Below are positions 17,239 to 25,214 of a stretch of 64,000 nucleotides of DNA, one piece after another; position 1 is the first letter of the stretch, and each line of letters starts with the position of its first letter. Made by a program: the position numbers and the translations under genes. Below the pieces are notes generated by a model, which saw only the letters and a program-made list of their open reading frames with translations, did not search any database and was not told where the DNA came from. The stretch comes from CAZVKN01 sp964627035 (GTDB taxonomy: Bacteria; Electryoneota; AABM5-125-24; Hatepunaeales; Hatepunaeaceae). The stretch spans positions 1-64,000 of the forward strand of contig CAZVKN010000001.1 in NCBI GenBank assembly GCA_964627035.1, read 5' to 3'.

Positions 17239-18786
17239 CTACAGCGGAATATTCCCGTGTTTTTTCTTCGGATTCCTGTCAACCTTGTTCTCCAGCATCG
17301 TTAGCGCAGTGATCAGTTTCGCTCGAGTATAACGAGGTTCAATCACCTCATCAACATAACCTCTTGAAGCAGCAATATAAGGATTGGCAAATTTTTCTTT
17401 ATACTCCTCGATCAATTTCTCTGCCTCCGCTTTCGGATCATCGGCTTTTTTAATCTGCTTTGAGAAGATGATCTCAACCGCACCCTGTGAACCCATAACA
17501 GCAATCTCTGCAGAGGGCCAAGCCAGATTGATGTCTCCGCGGATATGCTTTGAGTTCATGACATCATAAGCTCCACCGTAAGCCTTTCGAGTAATTACAG
17601 TAATTTTCGGCACAGTTGCCTCTGAGTACGCATACAGCAGTTTTGCACCGTTGACAATGATTCCACGCCACTCCTGGTCAACACCCGGTAAGAATCCGGG
17701 CACATCTTCAAACGTAATAATTGGGATATTGAACGCATCACAGAAGCGGATGAAGCGACCACCTTTACGGGATGAGTCAATGTCAAGCACTCCGGCAAGA
17801 GAGGCAGGTTGATTGGCGATGATCCCAATTGATTTACCGGTTAGACGTGCAAATCCGACTACAATATTCTCCGCAAAATCTGCATGTATCTCAAAAAAGT
17901 CATTGTCATCAACGATCTTGCAGATCACTTCCTTCATGTCATACGGCTTGTTTGGATTGTTTGGGATTATGTCATCCAAAGCCGGATCTGCACGATCAGG
18001 AGGATCGTCAGATACTATAATCGGCGGATCGTCCTGATTGTTTGACGGAAGGAACGAGAGGAGCTTGCGAATTCCATTGATGGCATCGGCTTCGCTGTCA
18101 ACAGCAAAATGAGCTACACCGCTCTTGGTAGCGTGAGTGTCAGCACCACCCAACTCCTCTGATGTTACATCCTCATGGGTTACTGTTTTAACTACCTTTG
18201 GACCCGTCACAAACATATAGCTTGTGCCTCTGACCATGAAAGTGAAGTCAGTTATAGCAGGGGAATATACCGCACCACCCGCGCAGGGACCCATAATAGC
18301 GGATATTTGAGGAATGACACCTGACACCAGCGTATTACGCAGAAAAATATCTGCATAAGCACCGAGCGAGACAACACCCTCCTGAACGCGAGCACCTCCC
18401 GAGTCGTTAATCCCGATGACCGGAGCACCGACCTTCAGAGCCATATCCATGATCTTACATATTTTTGCACCGTGAGCTTCCGCAAGCGAGCCGCCAAGTA
18501 CGGTAAAATCCTGTGAGAACAGAAAAACAAGCCTCCCATCAATTTTGCCGTAGCCTGTTACCACGCCATCACCGGGGAAATCATGTTTGTCGAGCCCAAA
18601 ATCTTTGCTGCGATGCTTAACAAACATATCTATTTCGGAAAAGCTGCCCGGATCGAGGAGCAGATCAATGCGCTCGCGGGCGGTCAGCTTACCTTTTTTA
18701 TGCTGTGCGTCAATGCGATCCTGACCTCCACCGAGAAGAGCTTTCCGGCGCAGTTCTTCCAATTTCTGCTGTTTTGACTTGTCCAC
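17239..18786 (-). CDS. acyl-CoA carboxylase carboxyltransferase subunit (propionyl/methylmalonyl-CoA type)
   Basis: A 515-residue crotonase-fold carboxyltransferase of normal length. The first half has 'GKLTARERIDLLLDPGSF' and 'GVVTGYGKIDGRLVFLFSQDFTVLGGSLAEAHG', with the acyl-CoA oxyanion-hole region 'NDSGGARVQEGV' and 'GPCAGGAVYSPAITDF'. The second half has 'VPGFLPGVDQEWRGIIVNGAKLLYAYSEATVPKITVITRKAYGGAYDVM'. It moves CO2 between biotin and propionyl-CoA or acetyl-CoA, either in a carboxylase or in a sodium-pumping methylmalonyl-CoA decarboxylase (MmdA). No biotin carboxylase, biotin carrier or decarboxylase membrane subunit lies nearby, so the choice between PccB and MmdA is open. Confidence 0.9.
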   Translation of the reverse strand: MDKSKQQKLEELRRKALLGGGQDRIDAQHKKGKLTARERIDLLLDPGSFSEIDMFVKHRSKDFGLDKHDFPGDGVVTGYGKIDGRLVFLFSQDFTVLGGSLAEAHGAKICKIMDMALKVGAPVIGINDSGGARVQEGVVSLGAYADIFLRNTLVSGVIPQISAIMGPCAGGAVYSPAITDFTFMVRGTSYMFVTGPKVVKTVTHEDVTSEELGGADTHATKSGVAHFAVDSEADAINGIRKLLSFLPSNNQDDPPIIVSDDPPDRADPALDDIIPNNPNKPYDMKEVICKIVDDNDFFEIHADFAENIVVGFARLTGKSIGIIANQPASLAGVLDIDSSRKGGRFIRFCDAFNIPIITFEDVPGFLPGVDQEWRGIIVNGAKLLYAYSEATVPKITVITRKAYGGAYDVMNSKHIRGDINLAWPSAEIAVMGSQGAVEIIFSKQIKKADDPKAEAEKLIEEYKEKFANPYIAASRGYVDEVIEPRYTRAKLITALTMLENKVDRNPKKKHGNIPL

Positions 18787-18918
18787 TTGTATAATCCGTA
18801 TAATAAAATTCTATCTTCTCACAATAAAATATAATATGATTTATTAAGTCGGTTCAATCAACTTATATTACTAAACAATCCGTTTTAGTTTTAATCCGGT
18901 TATGGTTTAGAGGTCAGA

Positions 18919-19344
18919 ATGGTCGTTCGTCCATATAAAGAATCAGATGAAGCTGAAGTAGCAGCAATCTGGCGGGAGGTGTTTCCGAATAATCCATGGT
19001 GGAACGTTCCTGAAGAGGATATTAAGCGGAAATTGAAAATACAACGCGAGCTTTTTTTGATTGCCGAGTTGGATGGTTCAGTTGTCGGAACTGCAATGGC
19101 AGGTTTTGACGGTCACCGTGGGTGGGTTTATTATGTCACTGTTAAACCGGATTTGCAGCGTAATGGGATAGGTGAAACACTGATGAAACGAGTGGAGAGT
19201 GATTTAAAGAAGATCGGCTGTACTAAGCTCAATCTTCAAGTGAGAGCTTCCAACAAACAGGTAGTTAAATTCTATAAAAAACTCGGCTACAAAGCTGAGG
19301 ATCTTGTGAGCATGGGAAAGCTGTTTCAAGATGATGAAGACTGA
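18919..19344 (+). CDS. GNAT family N-acetyltransferase (YpeA-like)
   Basis: A 141-residue single-domain GNAT. It opens 'VVRPYKESDEAEVAAIWREVF', has the core strand pair 'LFLIAELDGSVVGTAMAGFDGHRGWVYYVTV', and the acetyl-CoA pyrophosphate loop 'VKPDLQRNGIGETLMKRVE' (Q/R-x-x-G-x-G). The substrate is unknown. It resembles the small YpeA-type acetyltransferases. Its 3' end overlaps the next methyltransferase frame by 14 bp if the first ATG of that gene is used. The 132-bp AT-rich gap before it is the divergent promoter region shared with the carboxyltransferase gene. Confidence 0.85.
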   Translation: MVVRPYKESDEAEVAAIWREVFPNNPWWNVPEEDIKRKLKIQRELFLIAELDGSVVGTAMAGFDGHRGWVYYVTVKPDLQRNGIGETLMKRVESDLKKIGCTKLNLQVRASNKQVVKFYKKLGYKAEDLVSMGKLFQDDED

Positions 19345-20002
19345 CAAACAAGTATTGTCTGTGTTATATACTAAAGTTATGAGTAATATTTCAAGTAAAA
19401 CATTATGGGAAGAGCGAGGGAAACGTTTTCTAGATAGAGGCGTTAAAGGTATAGGAGCATCGGTCGCTCAAACAGAATTAAAAGCAGCAGCGAGATTGTG
19501 GGACGAGCGTATCGGATCTGTTCTTGGGTGGACTGCGGATATCGGTGCGGGCAACGGTATATTTTGGGATTACGTGAAGTGCCAGCCTGCTAAACTGTTG
19601 CTGACGGACATTTCAAAAATATATTCTCAATCTACATACCGCTTCAATCGGTTGGTTGCCGACTCTGAGAATATGCCTCTGAGGAACGAAAGTTTCAACA
19701 GTATCGTTGCTCTTGGGCTGCTTGAGTATATCATGAATATCGAGCAAATGCTCAACAGTTGGCATGGCTTGGTAAAACCTGAAGGTCTGCTGCTTCTGTC
19801 AAATTCACCGCGAACTGTGCCAAACATGCTAAGATCCACCTTCGGTTATGGAGCGATTCCCCGTGATGATTCTAATGTTCAGAAAATATTGAGTGACACA
19901 GGATGGGAAACTGTATGTGATCCGGTTAGAGCCGGTTGGCAGACATTGATGGTTGCCAGAAAAGCAGTAAGAAAAATTAAAAATTCAATGCAACAACTGT
20001 GA
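19331..20002 (+). CDS. class I SAM-dependent methyltransferase
   Basis: A 223-residue Rossmann methyltransferase. The SAM-binding motif I is ADIGAGNGIFWDY (about residue 76). An acidic 'LLLTDIS' follows (motif II), then 'VADSENMPLRNESFNSIVALGLLEYI' (motifs III-IV, ubiE/Methyltransf_11 style) and 'LVKPEGLLLLSN'. The substrate is unknown; this group includes quinone and lipid methylases. The start at 19331 overlaps the acetyltransferase by 14 bp. An ATG at 19379 (MSNISSKTLW) is equally plausible and removes a poorly conserved leader. It is probably co-transcribed with the acetyltransferase. Confidence 0.8.
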   Translation: MMKTDKQVLSVLYTKVMSNISSKTLWEERGKRFLDRGVKGIGASVAQTELKAAARLWDERIGSVLGWTADIGAGNGIFWDYVKCQPAKLLLTDISKIYSQSTYRFNRLVADSENMPLRNESFNSIVALGLLEYIMNIEQMLNSWHGLVKPEGLLLLSNSPRTVPNMLRSTFGYGAIPRDDSNVQKILSDTGWETVCDPVRAGWQTLMVARKAVRKIKNSMQQL

Positions 20003-20076
20003 GTCTGTGATAAAACGGTTGGTAATTCCTTGCCTACATATTAATTTAACAAGTTAACAAATTTTACTTTACATAT

Positions 20077-22497
20077 ATGAGCACAATTAACGAAGAATCA
20101 TTGATGCAAGATATATTTAGCAGCAGTGAAGCTGTTATCGAGATCCCGAATCGGTTGGCAGTACTGCCTTTGCGGGATGTTGTCATTTTCCCTCACATGG
20201 TGCTACCGCTGATAATCGGTCGCCCCAAAACACTTTTTGCTGTCGGTCATGCTATTCAGGATGATCGGATGATGCTGTTTGTGTCGCAAAAGGACTCAAC
20301 AGTTGATGAACCGAAGGCTCCAGACATGAACCGCGTAGGAGTTGTCGGTAGAATTGTGCAGATGTTGAAACTGCCGAACGGGCTGGCTAAGGTAGTCGTT
20401 GAAGGGATTGCCAAAGCAAAAGTAACACGATACTACAGTAAGAAATCCGGGTTCATGCAGGCTTCATTTGAACTGATTCAAGAGAATGAAAAGGCTGATA
20501 CATCTCTCGAAGCAGCAAATCGGCAACTCGTGTCACAATTCAAGGATTTCGTCGCTCTTAACAAGCAGATACCGGATGAGATATTGATGACGATTGATCA
20601 GCTCGAGCAGCCGAACAGGCTCGCAGACTTCGTCGTTATGCATCTGAATCGCTCACCTCGTCAGAAACAGCGTTTTCTTGAAATGCCAAGTAGTTATGAT
20701 CTGCTTGTGGCACTCAGCAAGGAGTTGAACAAGGAGATAGAAGTTCTGACCATTGAGCAGGATATTGAGGGCAAGGTTAAGCATAAGATGACCAAATCTC
20801 AGCGCATGTTCTATCTTCAGGAGCAGTTGCGGGCGATAAAAAAAGAGTTGGGCGAAGACAGTGATGAGGATATGTCGGATGTCCACGAGTACGAAAAGAA
20901 GATTAAGAAAGCGAAGATGCCTAAGGAAGCAAGGGAGAAGACAAAAGAGGAGATAACCCGGCTTCAGAATACACCCATGATGTCACCTGAAGCCACCGTG
21001 ATTCGCAGCTATCTGGATTGGTTGATAAATGTCCCATGGTTCAAGGAGAGCAAGGACAACCAAAGCATTGAAGCTGCTCATGCGATTCTCGATGAAGACC
21101 ACTACGGACTGAAGAAACCTAAAGAGAGGATTTTAGAGCACCTCGCCGTGCTGACATTAGCCAAAAAGATCCGAGGTCCGATATTATGTCTGGTAGGACC
21201 GCCGGGAGTGGGGAAGACCTCACTCGGTAAATCAATGGCAAGAGCCTTGGGAAGAGAATTTGTGCGGATATCGCTCGGTGGAGTACGTGATGAAGCTGAA
21301 ATTCGCGGACATAGAAGGACATACATCGGAGCCTTACCCGGCAGAATTGTTCAATCTATGAAAAAAACGGGAGTTGTAAATCCGGTATTCTTGCTCGATG
21401 AGATTGACAAGATGAGTACCGATTTTAGGGGGGATCCGGCTTCGGCAATGTTGGAAGTTCTTGATCCTGAGCAGAATCATGCCTTTGCAGATCACTATCT
21501 CGAAGTGGACTATGATCTGTCAAGTGTGCTGTTTGTGACCACCGCAAATTATCGTGACGACATCCCCTGGGCACTGCAGGATCGAATGGAGATCATTGAA
21601 CTGCCGGGCTATCTGCATCAGGAGAAGTTTGAGATTGGAAGACGTTTCCTCATTCGCAAGCAGATCGAGGAGTACGGCTTGCAGGACTATTCTATCAGCT
21701 TTACAGATGCAGCACTCAATATGATAATAGAGCGCTACACCCGTGAAGCCGGGGTACGTGAGCTGGAACGCCAACTGGCGAAGATTATACGGAAATCTGC
21801 ACGGAAACTTGTTCAGGACAAGAAGAAAAAACCAGAGATACGGATAGATGAAGCATTGACAGAAGAAATGCTTGGAGTGGCACCGTACGATGAGATGATG
21901 GTTGACAGTTCAGACAAAATCGGAACAGCGATAGGCTTGGCGTGGACGCCTACGGGCGGTGACCTGCTGCTTATTGAGGCTGAATCTATGAAGGGGAAAG
22001 GTGATCTCACACTTACAGGTCAACTGGGTGATGTTATGCAGGAGTCTGCACGTGCTGCCATGACCGTCGTTCGATCCCGCGCCGGCAAGTTAGGCTTTAA
22101 GGCAGATGAATTCCTTGAACAGGAGATTCATCTTCACTTCCCGGAGGGTGCTGTTTCCAAAGACGGTCCTTCTGCCGGTATTGCTGTAGCTGTTGCATTG
22201 GCATCTCTTTTCTCAAAGAGAGCTGTAAGAGGTGGCATGGCGATGACCGGAGAGATTACGCTTCGTGGAGATGTTCTGCCAATCGGAGGTTTGCGTGAGA
22301 AGCTGATGGCTGCTCTTCGGGCAGGTGTGAAGAAAGTTATCATACCGGAAAAGAACAAGAGACAGCTTTCTGAAGTCCCGGATGACGTAAAGGATCCGCT
22401 CAAGATTTATCCTGTGAAGGATATTGATGAAGTGTTCAAACTAATGTTGCTTCCGAAGAAAAGGAAACCGAGAAAGAAATCCCCCCAATCTAAATGA
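20077..22497 (+). CDS. lon: ATP-dependent protease La
   Basis: An 806-residue LonA of normal length and domain order: N-terminal substrate domain ('LAVLPLRDVVIFPHMVLPLIIGR'), coiled coil ('MTKSQRMFYLQEQLRAIKKELGE'), AAA+ domain with Walker A G374-PPGVGKT and Walker B 'VFLLDEIDK', and the serine-lysine protease domain with S699 in KDGPSAG and K742 in GLREKLMA. It degrades misfolded and regulatory proteins in the cytosol. The C-terminus is lysine-rich. The next gene starts at ATGA overlapping this stop by 4 bp, so the two are likely one operon although the next product is exported. Confidence 0.98.
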   Translation: MSTINEESLMQDIFSSSEAVIEIPNRLAVLPLRDVVIFPHMVLPLIIGRPKTLFAVGHAIQDDRMMLFVSQKDSTVDEPKAPDMNRVGVVGRIVQMLKLPNGLAKVVVEGIAKAKVTRYYSKKSGFMQASFELIQENEKADTSLEAANRQLVSQFKDFVALNKQIPDEILMTIDQLEQPNRLADFVVMHLNRSPRQKQRFLEMPSSYDLLVALSKELNKEIEVLTIEQDIEGKVKHKMTKSQRMFYLQEQLRAIKKELGEDSDEDMSDVHEYEKKIKKAKMPKEAREKTKEEITRLQNTPMMSPEATVIRSYLDWLINVPWFKESKDNQSIEAAHAILDEDHYGLKKPKERILEHLAVLTLAKKIRGPILCLVGPPGVGKTSLGKSMARALGREFVRISLGGVRDEAEIRGHRRTYIGALPGRIVQSMKKTGVVNPVFLLDEIDKMSTDFRGDPASAMLEVLDPEQNHAFADHYLEVDYDLSSVLFVTTANYRDDIPWALQDRMEIIELPGYLHQEKFEIGRRFLIRKQIEEYGLQDYSISFTDAALNMIIERYTREAGVRELERQLAKIIRKSARKLVQDKKKKPEIRIDEALTEEMLGVAPYDEMMVDSSDKIGTAIGLAWTPTGGDLLLIEAESMKGKGDLTLTGQLGDVMQESARAAMTVVRSRAGKLGFKADEFLEQEIHLHFPEGAVSKDGPSAGIAVAVALASLFSKRAVRGGMAMTGEITLRGDVLPIGGLREKLMAALRAGVKKVIIPEKNKRQLSEVPDDVKDPLKIYPVKDIDEVFKLMLLPKKRKPRKKSPQSK

Positions 22498-24146
22498 GTT
22501 TGGATGGAACAATGAAACTATCTTTAGTCGTCATCTTTGTTTTGCTGGCTGCAACTCTGTGCCGTGCAGCAGAGCAACCTAACATCATTGTGTTCCCTCA
22601 CAAGGGCGAATCTGTGTCAAAGAAAACAGCTCTAATGGTAACCGAGCGAATCAGCGAGCGATTGAGCAGATCCGGTAAAGTCCGAGTTCTTGAGCGTGAT
22701 GAGATCAACAAGATTCTTGAGACTATAGGCAGAAATCTGGATGATTGCACTGAGGAGGGTTGTGGCATAGAATTGGGGCGACAGCTTGACGCAGAAAAGA
22801 TAGTTGCCGGATCAATAACCCGCATCGGGAGAAGAATTACCATAATCTCTAACCTGATTGACGTGGCAACCACCGAAAGAGAGATAACAGTCAGCAGTGA
22901 TCTGGACGATGTCAGCGAGGAAAGATTGGTGGATTATGTGCCGGAGTTGATTGAGAGGATGACCGCCAAAATTCCGCTCATCGGAAAGATTATTGATGTT
23001 GTCGGTGACACCGTGATAGTGGACATCGGCAAGAAAAACGGGGTTGCAGCGGGCGATGAGTTGGTGGTCATTCACAGCAAACTGTTGTCGGATCCGGAAA
23101 CCGGTGAATGGAAGGGATATCTGCCAAGGGTCATTGGACGGTTACAACTGATTGATTTCATAAATAATGATCTTTCACGCTGCCGGATAATCACGGAGAA
23201 GAGATCATTGATGCAATCGGTCAGGGCGTCTGATGTTGAAGCCGGTGAGAAGATCCGGGTACACCTCGATCAATCTGCAGTCAGTGTGGATATTAAGTCT
23301 GTGCCTGCAGATGCGGAGGTTTTCATCGTTGGCGAAACAGAATCCATCGGTAAAACGCCATTAATACATCATCTGAAACCTGGTGCTTATCAATTCCGAT
23401 TTCATAAGGAGGGATACAGTGATCGGCTTGAATCGCTTCTGATCGAACCGGGTGTGAGGCACAGACTGAACCCGAAGCTAAAGCCAATATCCGCTAAACT
23501 TACAATCATCAGCGACCCCCACGATGCTCAGATATTTATTGAAGGGAAATATGTAGGTCAGACACCGTTTATTGTGCCGGAGCAGCCGACAGGTCAGATT
23601 AAGATCGAAGTAAAGAAAAATGAATATATGGATGACCACAAACTGTATGAAGTTAAGCCTAACCGAAACAACAGCGTAAAATTCAAACTGACCCCCTCAA
23701 ATTGGCAATTGAAGAAGAAGTGGAAACGTAATGCGATCTTGGCTTCACTGTTCATACCGGGTAGAGGGCAGATCAATAACGGACAAACGCGCGGTTGGTT
23801 GTATCTTCTCAGTTTCGGGGCTTCAATCGCAATGGGTCTGAACAGTCAGAGTGAATATTCTAAGGCGAGTGACAGTTATGACAACGCCAAGTCGGAATAT
23901 GATAGCTTACCGGTAGGCTCTAATCAGCGTAACATCAAATTTCGAGAGATGGAATCGGCACAAGTCAATATGTCGGACTGGGAAGATAATGCACGGATAT
24001 CATGGATGTCAGCGGGTGGGGTCTGGATGTTAAGTGTAGTTGATGCGGCAATTTGGGGTGGGAACAGGTCTGTTTCGCTGACAACGAGAACATCGGTAAA
24101 TTCGAGTGATATTTCGGTTAGGGTATGTTTAGCATATAAATTCTGA
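22494..24146 (+). CDS. envelope protein with CsgG-like, PEGA and DUF5683-like membrane domains
   Basis: A 550-residue protein. It has an N-terminal signal sequence (best from Met7, KLSLVVIFVLLAATLCRA) and a CsgG/TolB-N-like domain at about 30-160 ('ERISERLSRSGKVRVLERDEINKILE', 'GRQLDAEKIVAGSITRIG'). Two PEGA-type beta repeats follow at about 255-330 and 340-405 ('SVPADAEVFIVGE', 'SDPHDAQIFIEGKYVGQTPF'). A C-terminal DUF5683-like hydrophobic part has 'ILASLFIPGRGQINNGQTRGWLYLL' and a second membrane segment near 505. A role in envelope assembly or a surface-associated scaffold is inference. The start overlaps lon by 4 bp; the stop abuts the stop of the opposing gene (TGATCA). Confidence 0.7.
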   Translation: MSLDGTMKLSLVVIFVLLAATLCRAAEQPNIIVFPHKGESVSKKTALMVTERISERLSRSGKVRVLERDEINKILETIGRNLDDCTEEGCGIELGRQLDAEKIVAGSITRIGRRITIISNLIDVATTEREITVSSDLDDVSEERLVDYVPELIERMTAKIPLIGKIIDVVGDTVIVDIGKKNGVAAGDELVVIHSKLLSDPETGEWKGYLPRVIGRLQLIDFINNDLSRCRIITEKRSLMQSVRASDVEAGEKIRVHLDQSAVSVDIKSVPADAEVFIVGETESIGKTPLIHHLKPGAYQFRFHKEGYSDRLESLLIEPGVRHRLNPKLKPISAKLTIISDPHDAQIFIEGKYVGQTPFIVPEQPTGQIKIEVKKNEYMDDHKLYEVKPNRNNSVKFKLTPSNWQLKKKWKRNAILASLFIPGRGQINNGQTRGWLYLLSFGASIAMGLNSQSEYSKASDSYDNAKSEYDSLPVGSNQRNIKFREMESAQVNMSDWEDNARISWMSAGGVWMLSVVDAAIWGGNRSVSLTTRTSVNSSDISVRVCLAYKF

Positions 24147-25214
24147 TCAATCTGCCAACAATTTATCAATTCTTTCCTCCAACAGATCACCAGAAAAATG
24201 CTGCTCATTAACTCCACTATAATTCTCTATTTCTCTTAATGCTGATTTCAAATCCAATTTTCCTTGGTATTGATATAAAAAAATCTTCTTCCTATGGAAT
24301 CTCTGCGCCAGATACATTTGCTCTGTTTGGCCCGGTGTTGGAACGAGTATAGCCTTCTTTCCGAGTTTAGCAATGTCCATGATCCCGCTATAGCCTGACC
24401 TCATTAGCACAATATCCGATTGAGCTATTGCCTCATTCAATTCTTCAGCAGTCATGTATGGTACTACAGTGAGGTTGCCATTTTGATTTTTATCTCCGTT
24501 GTCTTCTGTAACACCGCTTATTACAAGCGTTTTAACTTGTAATTGAGCTGCCTGCTTTAACACCAGGTTTTCAAATATGGTTCGCTGTGGTTCCGGTCCT
24601 GAAACAATTGCAATCACATCCCATTTTTTTTCTTTTTTAATGGTTTGAAAGCGGCTGAGCGGACCGATATAATGGCTGTTTTCCGGTGGTTTACATTTAT
24701 GCGCAAGATCACCGCTCAGGTTCAGCTCGCCTTCATTATCCGGTATCCAACATTCACTGTACTTTCTCATAACAAACCTGTGTATCGCACTTATCACAGG
24801 TTCTAGATGCCGGAGCATTCCCGGCATTCTAATTAAAACCTGATGGGTCATGTAAACAGTTGGAACAGTCCTATGCCAAAGACCAAATCTGTTGTCGGAG
24901 ATTACAGCATGAACATCATAGTTCTGCACAATTGCCTTCAATCGTTGATGCTCTAAAAAAACTCGAAGTAGCAGTTTAGGCATTTGTCCAAGCATCATTC
25001 CTGCGATAAAACCTGTACGGGGATAGGTGATGTTGTAACCCGGTAGTAAAACAAATGTCAGATTTGGAAATTCCTTCTTTAGCAGCTCAAATGACCTTCC
25101 GGATCCAGCAATGATGACATTTGCATCGCGGTTGAGCAGTTTGCGGATAATCGGAATGCAGCGCGTTGCATGTCCTAAGCCCCAGTCAAGTGGAGCAACC
25201 AATATGTTCTTCAC
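24147..25214 (-). CDS. glycosyltransferase, GT28/MurG-like fold
   Basis: A 355-residue GT-B protein. The N-terminus 'ILVAPLDWGLGHATRCIPIIRKL' is the glycine-rich acceptor loop of family 28-like transferases. The C-terminal donor half has 'VSGPEPQRTIFENLVL' and 'VLMRSGYSGIMDIAKLGKKAILVPTPGQTEQMYLAQRF', close to the UDP-sugar site of MurG-type enzymes. Donor and acceptor are unknown. It overlaps the 3' end of the upstream glycoside hydrolase by 4 bp, so the pair is likely co-expressed and may act on the same polysaccharide or on a surface glycan. Confidence 0.82.
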   Translation of the reverse strand: MKNILVAPLDWGLGHATRCIPIIRKLLNRDANVIIAGSGRSFELLKKEFPNLTFVLLPGYNITYPRTGFIAGMMLGQMPKLLLRVFLEHQRLKAIVQNYDVHAVISDNRFGLWHRTVPTVYMTHQVLIRMPGMLRHLEPVISAIHRFVMRKYSECWIPDNEGELNLSGDLAHKCKPPENSHYIGPLSRFQTIKKEKKWDVIAIVSGPEPQRTIFENLVLKQAAQLQVKTLVISGVTEDNGDKNQNGNLTVVPYMTAEELNEAIAQSDIVLMRSGYSGIMDIAKLGKKAILVPTPGQTEQMYLAQRFHRKKIFLYQYQGKLDLKSALREIENYSGVNEQHFSGDLLEERIDKLLAD